64,000 nt of DNA, from the NCBI RefSeq assembly GCF_900111325.1, contig NZ_FOGW01000008.1, positions 1 through 64,000 on the forward strand, read 5' to 3'. Position 1 is the stretch's first letter. Each line of letters opens with the position of its first letter. The translations under genes were made by a program, and so were the position numbers. Shown here in pieces: positions 45,223-53,720 of the stretch. Origin of the DNA: Lachnobacterium bovis. GTDB taxonomy: Bacteria > Bacillota > Clostridia > Lachnospirales > Lachnospiraceae. The notes beneath the pieces were generated by a model. The model did no database searches. It saw only the letters and a program-made list of their open reading frames with translations, and was not told the DNA's origin.

Positions 45223-46518
45223 CTATCGTTTTACATTAAATGCATTAATACCTGGATATACAGCACTGTCACCGAGTTCTTCTTCGATTCTTAGAAGTTG
45301 ATTGTATTTTGCAACACGTTCAGAGCGGCTTGGTGCACCAGTTTTAATTTGGCATGTATTTAAAGCAACAGCAAGATCAGCTATTGTTGTATCAGCAGTT
45401 TCTCCAGAACGATGAGAAGATATAGCAGTATAGCCAGCTTTGTGTGCCATCTTTATAGCTTCTAGTGTTTCTGAAACTGATCCGATTTGGTTAAGCTTAA
45501 TTAAAATAGAGTTACCGCATTTATTGTCGATACCCTTTTTAAGTCGCTGGGTATTTGTAACAAATAAATCATCACCAACTAATTGTACTTTATTACCAAG
45601 TCTTTCTGTAAGTTTTTGCCAACCTTCCCAATCTTCTTCATCAAGTGCATCCTCAATAGAAATGATAGGATATGTATCTACTAATTTTTCCCAATGATCA
45701 ATTAATTCGTCAGTAGTAAATTTTGTCTTTGCTTTAGGGAATAAATATTCACCTTTTTTATCTGTTTTCCATTCAGAAGATGCTGCATCCATAGCAATCA
45801 TAAAATCGTCTTTTGGTGTATAACCAGCAGCTTTAATCGCATCAAGAATTGTTTCAATTGTTTCTTCGTCAGATGAGAGATTTGGAGCAAAACCACCTTC
45901 ATCACCAACGGAAGTAGCAAGTCCTCTATCTTTTAAGATTTTAGCTAATGAATGGAATACCTCAGCACACCAACGTAGTGCTTCTTTAAAACTAGGAGCA
46001 CCAACTGGCATAATCATAAATTCTTGTACATCAACAGTGTTTGCTGCATGAGCACCACCATTTATGATATTCATCATTGGAACAGGAAGTCTGTTACCAT
46101 TTATTCCACCTAAAAATCTATATAGAGGAATATTAAGTGATATAGATGCAGCTCTTGCTGATGCAATTGAAACAGCTAAGATAGCATTAGCACCTAATTT
46201 TGATTTGTCTTTTGTTCCGTCAGCTTCTATCATTGCTTTATCAACTGCATAAATATCAGATGCATCTAAACCAATGATGGCTTTTGATATAATAGTATTA
46301 ATATTATCTACGGCATTTGTTACACCTTTGCCTAAATATCTTTTTTTATCATTGTCTCTTAATTCAAGTGCTTCGAAAACACCAGTAGAAGCACCACTAG
46401 GAGCAGTTCCTCTTCCGACAGTTCCGTCAGCTAAGTAAACTTCTGCCTCAACAGTAGGATTTCCTCTAGAATCAAGAATTTCACGCCCAATTACTTTTTC
46501 GATTTGTAAATTATTCAT
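45223..46518 (-). CDS. eno: Enolase
   Basis: 431 residues, full length. Landmarks: GREILDSRGNPTVE, APSGASTGVFEALELRD, GDEGGFAPN, the Mg-ligand segments IAMDAAS and SIEDALDEEDWEGW, LVGDDLFVTN, the catalytic Lys in ILIKLNQIGS, and SHRSGETAD. It converts 2-phosphoglycerate to phosphoenolpyruvate in glycolysis. GGAGG lies 6-7 nt before the start on the reverse strand. It has its own promoter, and the upstream gene on the same strand has its own terminator, so it is transcribed alone. Confidence 0.98.
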   Translation of the reverse strand: MNNLQIEKVIGREILDSRGNPTVEAEVYLADGTVGRGTAPSGASTGVFEALELRDNDKKRYLGKGVTNAVDNINTIISKAIIGLDASDIYAVDKAMIEADGTKDKSKLGANAILAVSIASARAASISLNIPLYRFLGGINGNRLPVPMMNIINGGAHAANTVDVQEFMIMPVGAPSFKEALRWCAEVFHSLAKILKDRGLATSVGDEGGFAPNLSSDEETIETILDAIKAAGYTPKDDFMIAMDAASSEWKTDKKGEYLFPKAKTKFTTDELIDHWEKLVDTYPIISIEDALDEEDWEGWQKLTERLGNKVQLVGDDLFVTNTQRLKKGIDNKCGNSILIKLNQIGSVSETLEAIKMAHKAGYTAISSHRSGETADTTIADLAVALNTCQIKTGAPSRSERVAKYNQLLRIEEELGDSAVYPGINAFNVKR

Positions 46519-46546
46519 AGATTACCTCCAATATATTTAATAAAAC

Positions 46547-46564
46547 GGTTAGAAGTATCTAACC
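46547..46564. promoter_or_regulatory. Inverted repeat in the eno leader
   Basis: GGTTAGA-AGTA-TCTAACC is a perfect 7-bp inverted repeat lying 6 bp past the eno -10 box, at about the transcription start. It could be an operator (glycolytic control) or a 5' stabilising hairpin. Confidence 0.5.
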
Positions 46565-46570
46565 AAGGTT

Positions 46571-46599
46571 ATATTAACATTACGTGAAAGAAAAATCAA
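46571..46599 (-). promoter_or_regulatory. Promoter of eno
   Basis: On the reverse strand TTGATT (46594-46599) and TAATAT (46571-46576) are separated by 17 bp. Confidence 0.65.
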
Positions 46600-46604
46600 T
46601 ATAA

Positions 46605-46642
46605 AAATAAAAAAAGCTGTAAAAAAATTTTACAGCTTTTTT
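46605..46642 (-). terminator. Terminator of the dehydratase activase gene
   Basis: A perfect 15-bp stem with 3-nt loop (46610-46624 with 46628-46642) lies 35 bp past the stop; on the reverse strand it ends in a T-run. Confidence 0.85.
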
Positions 46643-46676
46643 CGAGTTATAAGTTATATATATTGTTGTCATATAA

Positions 46677-49600
46677 TTATGCTAAGTCTTTTTTATCAGA
46701 TGATTTATGATTATCAAATGATGTAATGTTTGCATTATCGCCATTAGATTTAGCGTTAAATGCTTTTGTAACTGAAGAAGTAGCATTTAATTCACGTTTT
46801 AGATTCTTTTGTGCTGTTGATAACATTAATTTAATACGGTTAAGTTGGTTAACTTCGGAAGCACCAGGATCATAATCGATTGCAACAATATTTGCAGTAG
46901 GGTTATTTGCACGCAATTTTTTGATTACACCTTTACCAACAATATGGTTTGGTAAACAACCAAAAGGTTGTGCACAAATAATATTTTTAGTGCCGGAATC
47001 AATTAATTCGAGCATTTCTCCAGTTAAAAACCATCCTTCACCTGTCTGATTACCAATTGAAACAATTTTGCTTGATTTTTCTGCTAATTCTTCGATATGT
47101 GATGGTGGAACAAAGCGTGTACTTTTTTCAAATTCTTCGCGCGCAGCTTTTCTTAGCCATTCAAAGAATTTGATTAGGTTATTATTGTTACGTTTTGCTT
47201 TTTTTGATTCACCTAACACATCAGTTTTGAAGTTCTGATTGTAGCAGCTATAAAGCAAGAAATCTGTTAAATCAGGAACAACAGCTTCTGCGCCTTCTTT
47301 TTCTAATAATTCAACGACATTGTTATTAGCGGCAGGAGAGAATTTAACTAAAATTTCACCTACAACACCAACTCTAGGTTTTTTAATATCTTTTAAAGGC
47401 AATGTGTCGAAATCTTTGATAATTGATCGACAAATTTGTTTGTATTTACGGTGCGATAGAATCTTTGTATTACCTATAAAATCAATAACTTTATTTTTCC
47501 ATTTTTCATGTAAAGCATTAGCAGAACCTTCAACTAATTCGTAAGGACGTGTTCTGTATAAACAACGCATGAAAATATCTCCAAATATTAATGCATATAA
47601 ACCATGTTGTATTAATTTTGGTGATAATTTAAAGCCTGGATTTTTTTCAAGGCCCACCATATTAAGTGAAATAACAGGAATATCTGGATGTCCAGCTTTA
47701 ATTAATGCTCGTCTGATAAATCCAATATAGTTTGAAGCACGACATCCACCGCCGGTTTGAGTTACAAGGATTGCAGTTTTAGATAAATCATATTTGTTAG
47801 ATAAAACTGCTGACATTATTTGCCCTACAACTAATAATGATGGATAACAAGCATCATTATTAACGTATCTAAGTCCCATATTTACACATTCTCTTGATGA
47901 AATATCAGGAATTTCAAGTTTGTATCCTGCAGCTCTAAAAGCAGGTAACAATAACTCAAAATGAATAGGTGACATTTGAGGACAGATAATAGTGTAATCT
48001 TTTTTCATTTCTTTAGTGAATACGTTTCTATGGTAGGCAGAAGAGTGTATTTCACGTTCTTCATGTTTCTTTGCCTTAACACGTAATGCTGAAAGAAGTG
48101 AACGAATTCGTATTCTTGCTGCTCCTAGGTTGTTTACTTCATCAATTTTTAGACAAGTATATATTTTACCAGAGCCAGATAAGATATCATTTACCTGATC
48201 TGTTGTAACGGCATCAAGACCGCATCCAAAGGAATTAAGCTGAATTAAATCAAGATCTTCTCTAGTTTTAACATAATTAGCTGCTGCATATAAACGAGAG
48301 TGATACATCCATTGATCCATTACAATTAATGGACGATCAACATTAGCTAAATGAGATACACTGTCTTCTGTTAAAACACATACACCATAGGAATTAATTA
48401 AGTCAGGTATTCCATGGTTTATTTCAGGGTCAATATGATATGGTCGACCAGCTAAAACAATACCTTTTTTGCCTGTTTCTTCCATATATTTGAGTACTTC
48501 TTCACCTTTCTTTTGCATGTCGTGACGTGCATTTGCCAATTCGTTCCATGCTGTAAAGACAGCACTTGCTATTTCTTTTTGCGAAATATCAAATTCCTTA
48601 GAAAAGCAATCTACTAAGGCTGAAGTTACAGTATCTAAATTAGTAAAAGCAATAAAAGGATTAATAAAACGCATTTTACCACTTGTGATTTCTTCAACAT
48701 TATTTTTTATGTTTTCAGAATATGAAGTTACAATTGGACAGTTGTAATGATTGTTTGCATCAGGAAATTCATTACGTTCATAAGGAATAGCTGGTTGGAA
48801 AATAAAATCAATTTTTTGTTGTAACAACCATGCAATATGTCCATGTGTTAATTTCGCAGGATAACATTCTGATTCACTTGGAATTGAATCAATACCCATT
48901 TCATATAATTTTCTTGTTGAAGTAGGTGATAAAACAGTTTTAAATTTAAGTTCTTTAAAGAATGTCGCCCAAAATGGGTATGTTTCATACATATTTAAAG
49001 CTCTTGGAATACCAACTGATCCTCGAATAGCCTCTTCATCAGATAAAGGTTCATAGTCAAAAATTCTATGTAATTTATAATCAAATAGATTTGGTACATT
49101 ATCTTTATTTTTTTGCTTTCCAAGTCCACGTTCGCATCTATTACCTGTGATATATCTACGATTATCGTTAAAACGATTTATAGTAAGCAAGCAGTGGTTA
49201 GTACAGCCTTGACATCTTGCTAATTTAGTATCATAAGTTAAATTAGAAATCTGTTCAATTGAAAGCATTGAAGATGTTTGAGACTCTGCATATCTTTCAC
49301 GAGCTATTAAAGCAGCACCGAAAGCACCCATAATACCAGAAATATCAGGTCGTGTTACATGAACACCTGCAATTTTTTCAAGGCTTCGAAGAACTGCATC
49401 ATTATAAAAAGTTCCACCTTGAACAACGATATTTTTTCCTAAATCTTTAGCATCAGTTAATTTTATAACTTTGAATAAAGCGTTTTTCATTACAGAATAA
49501 GCTAATCCAGCAGAAATATCGGCTACACTTGCCCCTTCTTTTTGAGCCTGTTTAACTTTAGAATTCATAAAAACAGTACATCTGGTTCCAAGATCTATTG

Positions 49601-51035
49601 GGTGTTTAGCAAATAAGGCCTCTTTGGCAAAATCTTCAACAGAATAATTAAGAGATTTAGCAAAAGTTTCAATAAATGATCCACAGCCTGAAGAACATGC
49701 TTCATTAAGTTGAACGGAATCAACATTTTGATTCTTGATTTTGATGCACTTCATATCTTGGCCACCAATATCTAAGATACAATCAACTTGAGGATCAAAA
49801 AAGGCAGCAGCATAATAATGTGCAACGGTTTCAACCTCACCTTCATCAAGCATTAGTGCGGCTTTAAGAAGAGCTTCACCGTAACCAGTTGAACAAGAAT
49901 GAACAATATTTGCCTCTTCTGGTAAAAGTGAATATATTTCTTTAATTGATTTTATGGCGGTTGCTAAAGGACTACCATTATTGTTGCTATAGAATGAATA
50001 TAATAGGGAACCATCTTCGCCAACTAAAGCAATTTTAGTTGTTGTAGAACCTGCATCAATTCCTAAATAACAATTTCCCTTATATGATGCAAGGTCACGA
50101 GTTTGGACGTGATTACCACTATGTTCAAGCAAGAATTGATCGTATTCTTCTTTGGAATTAAATAAAGGCTCTAGCCTTGCAACTTCAAATTCCATTTTAA
50201 TATCAGAATTTAATAAATCTAGTAAATCATTAATTGTTGTTGTATTTTCTTCTTTATAGTTTAAAGCTGATCCAATAGCAGCAAATAAATGTGAATTATC
50301 AAGCAAAATTGCATGTTCATCATCTAATTTTAAAGTTCTAATAAAGGCGGCTCTAAGTTCAGATAAAAAGTGCAGAGGTCCACCTAAGAAAGCAACATGC
50401 CCCTTTATTGGTTTACCACATGCGAGACCACTAATAGTTTGGTTTACTACAGCTTGAAAAATAGAAGCAGATAAATCTTCCTTTGTTGCACCTTCATTTA
50501 TTAAAGGTTGTATATCTGTTTTGGCAAAAACACCACAACGTGCAGCAATTGGATAAATTGCTTTGTAATTTTTGGCGTAATTATTTAAACCAGTTGCATC
50601 TGTTTGAATAAGAGATGCCATTTGATCGATGAATGAACCTGTACCACCAGCACAAATTCCATTCATTCTTTGCTCAACATTTCCACCTTCAAAATAAATT
50701 ATTTTTGCATCTTCTCCACCAAGTTCTATGGCCACATCAGTTTGTGGAGCAACGTGTTCTAGCGCAGTTGATACTGCAATAACCTCTTGTACAAAAGGAA
50801 TATTAAGATGTTTAGCTAAAGTTAAGCCGCCAGATCCAGTTATGATAGGAGCAATAACTTTGTTGCCTATTGTTTCTTGAGCCTTTTTAACAAGAGAAGC
50901 TAAGGTTTCCTTTATATTAGCAAAATGTCTCTCATAATCAGAAAAAATAATATTATCTTTTTCATCTAAAAGAGCAATCTTTACAGTTGTTGATCCAATG
51001 TCAACACCTAATTTGTTTATATATTTTTTTTCCAT
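46677..51035 (-). CDS. Giant 2-hydroxyacyl-CoA dehydratase activase-related protein
   Basis: 1452 residues. Two BadF/BcrA-type ASKHA ATPase domains are in tandem: first LGVDIGSTTVKIAL (from residue 9) with its Fe-S cysteine in CAGGTGSFID; second LGIDAGSTTTKIAL (about 323) with CSSGCGSFIET. A Cys-rich block near residues 615-645 (CQGCTNHC, then C-x-R-G) opens the DUF2229 part, and the C-terminal ~450 residues resemble the dehydratase B subunit (HgdB). Activases use ATP to drive an electron into a dehydratase; what this all-in-one protein acts on is unknown, though it is common in Clostridia. Start ATG 51033-51035 is favoured by GGAGG between it and ATG 51047. Likely oxygen-sensitive. Confidence 0.88.
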   Translation of the reverse strand: MEKKYINKLGVDIGSTTVKIALLDEKDNIIFSDYERHFANIKETLASLVKKAQETIGNKVIAPIITGSGGLTLAKHLNIPFVQEVIAVSTALEHVAPQTDVAIELGGEDAKIIYFEGGNVEQRMNGICAGGTGSFIDQMASLIQTDATGLNNYAKNYKAIYPIAARCGVFAKTDIQPLINEGATKEDLSASIFQAVVNQTISGLACGKPIKGHVAFLGGPLHFLSELRAAFIRTLKLDDEHAILLDNSHLFAAIGSALNYKEENTTTINDLLDLLNSDIKMEFEVARLEPLFNSKEEYDQFLLEHSGNHVQTRDLASYKGNCYLGIDAGSTTTKIALVGEDGSLLYSFYSNNNGSPLATAIKSIKEIYSLLPEEANIVHSCSTGYGEALLKAALMLDEGEVETVAHYYAAAFFDPQVDCILDIGGQDMKCIKIKNQNVDSVQLNEACSSGCGSFIETFAKSLNYSVEDFAKEALFAKHPIDLGTRCTVFMNSKVKQAQKEGASVADISAGLAYSVMKNALFKVIKLTDAKDLGKNIVVQGGTFYNDAVLRSLEKIAGVHVTRPDISGIMGAFGAALIARERYAESQTSSMLSIEQISNLTYDTKLARCQGCTNHCLLTINRFNDNRRYITGNRCERGLGKQKNKDNVPNLFDYKLHRIFDYEPLSDEEAIRGSVGIPRALNMYETYPFWATFFKELKFKTVLSPTSTRKLYEMGIDSIPSESECYPAKLTHGHIAWLLQQKIDFIFQPAIPYERNEFPDANNHYNCPIVTSYSENIKNNVEEITSGKMRFINPFIAFTNLDTVTSALVDCFSKEFDISQKEIASAVFTAWNELANARHDMQKKGEEVLKYMEETGKKGIVLAGRPYHIDPEINHGIPDLINSYGVCVLTEDSVSHLANVDRPLIVMDQWMYHSRLYAAANYVKTREDLDLIQLNSFGCGLDAVTTDQVNDILSGSGKIYTCLKIDEVNNLGAARIRIRSLLSALRVKAKKHEEREIHSSAYHRNVFTKEMKKDYTIICPQMSPIHFELLLPAFRAAGYKLEIPDISSRECVNMGLRYVNNDACYPSLLVVGQIMSAVLSNKYDLSKTAILVTQTGGGCRASNYIGFIRRALIKAGHPDIPVISLNMVGLEKNPGFKLSPKLIQHGLYALIFGDIFMRCLYRTRPYELVEGSANALHEKWKNKVIDFIGNTKILSHRKYKQICRSIIKDFDTLPLKDIKKPRVGVVGEILVKFSPAANNNVVELLEKEGAEAVVPDLTDFLLYSCYNQNFKTDVLGESKKAKRNNNNLIKFFEWLRKAAREEFEKSTRFVPPSHIEELAEKSSKIVSIGNQTGEGWFLTGEMLELIDSGTKNIICAQPFGCLPNHIVGKGVIKKLRANNPTANIVAIDYDPGASEVNQLNRIKLMLSTAQKNLKRELNATSSVTKAFNAKSNGDNANITSFDNHKSSDKKDLA

Positions 51036-51112
51036 AGAATCCTCCATACCCTCTTATATTAGTCAAAGAAAGTGTCTTTTAATAAGTATAAAATATTTAC
51101 GCAATACTAATT

Positions 51113-51141
51113 ATTATACGACATCATTTTTTAAAAAACAA
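51113..51141 (-). promoter_or_regulatory. Promoter of the dehydratase activase gene
   Basis: On the reverse strand TTGTTT (51136-51141), 17 bp, TATAAT (51113-51118), giving a leader of about 70 nt. Confidence 0.6.
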
Positions 51142-51216
51142 CAAAACAGTGAATATTTTGTGTTCAAAAGTTGAAAATAAAGGCTGTTTCTTTACATATA
51201 ATTTAAATAATGTTAG

Positions 51217-51222
51217 TATAAT
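51217..51222 (+). promoter_or_regulatory. Possible -10 box for the rhomboid-like gene
   Basis: TATAAT, 33 bp before the start. TTTACA at 51191-51196 is 20 bp away, too far for a standard promoter, so only the -10 is supported. Confidence 0.35.
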
Positions 51223-51255
51223 AATTGTAAAAATTTGAATAGGAGAAGAAAGAAT

Positions 51256-52131
51256 ATGAATTGGTTTGATAAAATATCTCAAAAAATCGAAAAGATTGCA
51301 ATTTCCAATATTACAGCATATCTTGTTGGAATATGTATTATTTCAAGTCTCTTTTTTAAGGGTAGTATGATAGGTTTTTTAAACTTCAATATTACACTTA
51401 TTTTAAAAGGTGAAGTATGGAGAATTTTTACATGGTTATTGATGCCAAGTGGAAGCGATTTTTTGACATTATTATTCCTGGTATTTTTGATACCATTTGG
51501 CAGAGGTGTTGAAAATATCATTGGAAAAGCCAGAATGAATACTTTTTATTTATGTGGGTTCGTTACCAGTGTATTGTGCGGTTTTATACAATATTTTATT
51601 ACATATGCAGTAACAGGAGGGGCCCAAATAAGTCCAAATTTAGCATTGTATAATATTTTGACATCGACATTAGTATTAATGGGAATGTTTATGCCTGATA
51701 CAGTTGTACAACTATATTTTGTAATTCCAATTAAAATGAAGTACATGATTGTATTTTATATTTTTATTAGTTTTATACAAATGTATGAGTATTATAAGAT
51801 TGGTAATATCGGAGTGTTACTTTTCCAGGGAACACCTATATTTTATGCATTGCTAAATGTATTTATTGTATTTTTTGCAATTAAAAGGAAAAATAGACCT
51901 AGAAAAACATATGGAGCATTCTACGGTCAATCTGATTTTTCTCAAAAAAGAAAAGAAGGTTTTTCAGTTGTAAAAAATACTAAGGAGCAGACCCCAAGAC
52001 ATAAATGTGCGGTTTGTGGTAAAACAGATATTGATTCACCAGATATGGTATTTAGATATTGTTCACGTTGTAATGGTAACTATGAATACTGCATGGATCA
52101 TTTATACACACATCAGCATATTGTGAAATAG
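51256..52131 (+). CDS. Rhomboid/derlin-like membrane protein with C-terminal zinc-binding domain
   Basis: 291 residues with about six membrane spans (about 20-215). The WR motif shared by rhomboids and derlins is clear in GEVWRIFTWLLMP, as is GRGVENIIG. The expected catalytic GxSG is absent: the matching span reads SPNLALYNILTST, and no active-site His is evident, so it looks like a pseudoprotease. A cytoplasmic tail ends in a Cys/His cluster: Cys251, Cys254, then CSRC, C-x2-H and H-x-H near the end, which could bind two zinc ions. The start at ATG 51256 uses AGGAGA. Role unknown; perhaps a membrane protein quality-control adaptor (inference). Confidence 0.72.
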   Translation: MNWFDKISQKIEKIAISNITAYLVGICIISSLFFKGSMIGFLNFNITLILKGEVWRIFTWLLMPSGSDFLTLLFLVFLIPFGRGVENIIGKARMNTFYLCGFVTSVLCGFIQYFITYAVTGGAQISPNLALYNILTSTLVLMGMFMPDTVVQLYFVIPIKMKYMIVFYIFISFIQMYEYYKIGNIGVLLFQGTPIFYALLNVFIVFFAIKRKNRPRKTYGAFYGQSDFSQKRKEGFSVVKNTKEQTPRHKCAVCGKTDIDSPDMVFRYCSRCNGNYEYCMDHLYTHQHIVK

Positions 52132-52151
52132 TTTAGAAACGGAGATTTTTG

Positions 52152-53477
52152 ATGAAAAAGTTAATAAGTTTAATAGCACTAGTTTTAGTAATAGTATGCT
52201 CAGTTGCTTTATTTATTACTATTAAAGACAAGAAAAAGAGTGACGATTCTTTACAGACAATAAAAAAAGTTTCTTTAAAAAAAGGTGAGATTAGATTAGG
52301 TGTTATGTTACCTGGAGATGAAACAGATTCATTTTCAAAGAATCAAATTGCAAGTGTTAAAGATGCAGCAAAACAATGTAATATTCCAGAAAATGATATT
52401 ATTTGGAAGACACAAGTTAAAAATAGTAGCGAATGCAAGGAGGCAATGAGTGTTTTTGCTGAAGCAAATTGTACACATGTATTTGTTACAAACGAAAGAG
52501 TAGCAGCATCAGTATATGAAAATGCAGAGGATTATCCTGATATTAAATTTTTTGTATATGGAGGAACAGCTGCTAAGATTTCAAAGGTGAAGAATGTATA
52601 TGATTATTCATTAAAAGATAGTGAATATCGTTATATTTCAGGCGTTATCAGTGGAATGAAAATTAAGGAATTGCAAGAAAAAAATGCGCTTGTTTCAGAG
52701 AATTACGATGATGATAATAAGATAAGACTTGGTTTTATTGGTTCGTATAATAATTCTAAAACAATTTCTGCATATACTGCATTTTTCTTAGGAGTTAAGT
52801 CAGTTGTACCCGATGTAACAATGGATGTTGAATATACTGACGGTAAAAATAACGTAAATAATGAAGGTACAGCAGTACAAAGATTAATGAGTAGAGGTGC
52901 AGTTGTCATAGGATATGACACTAATTCACTTAGTATTCCATCTGTGGTACAAGCTCAAAAAGATGGCGGAAAGAATGTTTATCTAGTAAGTGCAAATGCT
53001 AATATGTTAGACATTGCTCCAACAGCTCAGCTTGCTGCGGAAACAAATAAATTTAATAATGTTTACAAAGATATAATTACAAAGTGTAAAAATAATGAAA
53101 AAATTTCACAAGATTTAGCATATGGTTATAAAGAAGATGCATTAGAAATTACATCTTTTGGACCAGAAGCACCTGCTAATGTTAGTGAAACAGTAAATGC
53201 TTTACAAGAACAATTTAAACAAAATCAGATTAAAGTTTTTGATACGTCTAAATTTAAAGTAAATGGTTCGATATTAACAAAAGCAACAATTGATTTATCT
53301 TTCTATGAAGATAATGAAAAAGAAGCAATATACAAAGGTAAAGAGAAAAACGCAATTGTAAAAGAAGGAGACATTAATTATTTTAGCGAGTCTTCATTAA
53401 GAAGTGCGGCATATTTCAATTATATAATCGATGGTATTAAAGAAATGAAAGTTGGAGAATTAGAACCAAAAGAATAG
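52152..53477 (+). CDS. BMP-family (PnrA-like) substrate-binding protein
   Basis: 441 residues. After an N-terminal hydrophobic segment (about 3-24) the protein follows the Bmp/PnrA fold: IRLGVMLPGDETDSFSKNQ, THVFVTNERVAAS, KLRLGFIGSYNNSKTISAYTA-like hinge region (IRLGFIGSYN), FFLGVKSV, and AVVIGYDTNS. Such proteins bind nucleosides for ABC import. The segment before Cys (VIVC) is not a good lipobox, so it may be a membrane-anchored rather than lipid-anchored protein. No permease or ATPase genes are nearby. GGAG 7 nt upstream selects ATG 52152. It follows the rhomboid-like gene after 20 nt. Confidence 0.78.
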   Translation: MKKLISLIALVLVIVCSVALFITIKDKKKSDDSLQTIKKVSLKKGEIRLGVMLPGDETDSFSKNQIASVKDAAKQCNIPENDIIWKTQVKNSSECKEAMSVFAEANCTHVFVTNERVAASVYENAEDYPDIKFFVYGGTAAKISKVKNVYDYSLKDSEYRYISGVISGMKIKELQEKNALVSENYDDDNKIRLGFIGSYNNSKTISAYTAFFLGVKSVVPDVTMDVEYTDGKNNVNNEGTAVQRLMSRGAVVIGYDTNSLSIPSVVQAQKDGGKNVYLVSANANMLDIAPTAQLAAETNKFNNVYKDIITKCKNNEKISQDLAYGYKEDALEITSFGPEAPANVSETVNALQEQFKQNQIKVFDTSKFKVNGSILTKATIDLSFYEDNEKEAIYKGKEKNAIVKEGDINYFSESSLRSAAYFNYIIDGIKEMKVGELEPKE

Positions 53478-53502
53478 TTTAAGAATCTTAAACGTATTAT
53501 AA

Positions 53503-53531
53503 TTGACAAAGTTGCATACAGAATTTATAAT
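53503..53531 (+). promoter_or_regulatory. Perfect-consensus sigma-A promoter upstream of glnS
   Basis: TTGACA (53503-53508), exactly 17 bp, TATAAT (53526-53531). It is the only exact consensus promoter I found in the window. It lies 25 bp after the previous stop and 190 bp before glnS; the predicted start is near 53538. Confidence 0.8.
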
Positions 53532-53551
53532 TTAATCATGGATTTTTATGG

Positions 53552-53572
53552 GGTTGCTACTTCGTAGCAGCC
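53552..53572 (+). ncRNA. Stable hairpin right after the consensus promoter; leader or short RNA
   Basis: GGTTGCTAC-TTC-GTAGCAGCC forms a 9-bp stem (one G-U) with a 3-nt loop, about 15 nt past the predicted transcription start. The following CTCGTTTATG is a poor T-run, so it may be a weak terminator, an attenuator for glnS or a 5' stabiliser. No T-box motif is visible. Confidence 0.4.
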
Positions 53573-53720
53573 TCGTTTATGTATATCACCTTTTACTAAG
53601 TTATTATTAAATCATTATAAAGTATAAAAAGATATATTCTTTTATTCGATATACTACCTAGAGATATTTATATATAGCTTAATAAAGGTTTAATTTGTAT
53701 GACTAGGAGGACAGGGACGA

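Noticed and set aside
53532..53720. T-box riboswitch before glnS
   Set aside because: No AGGGUGGNACCGCG-type T-box sequence or specifier stem could be seen, although the leader is long enough.
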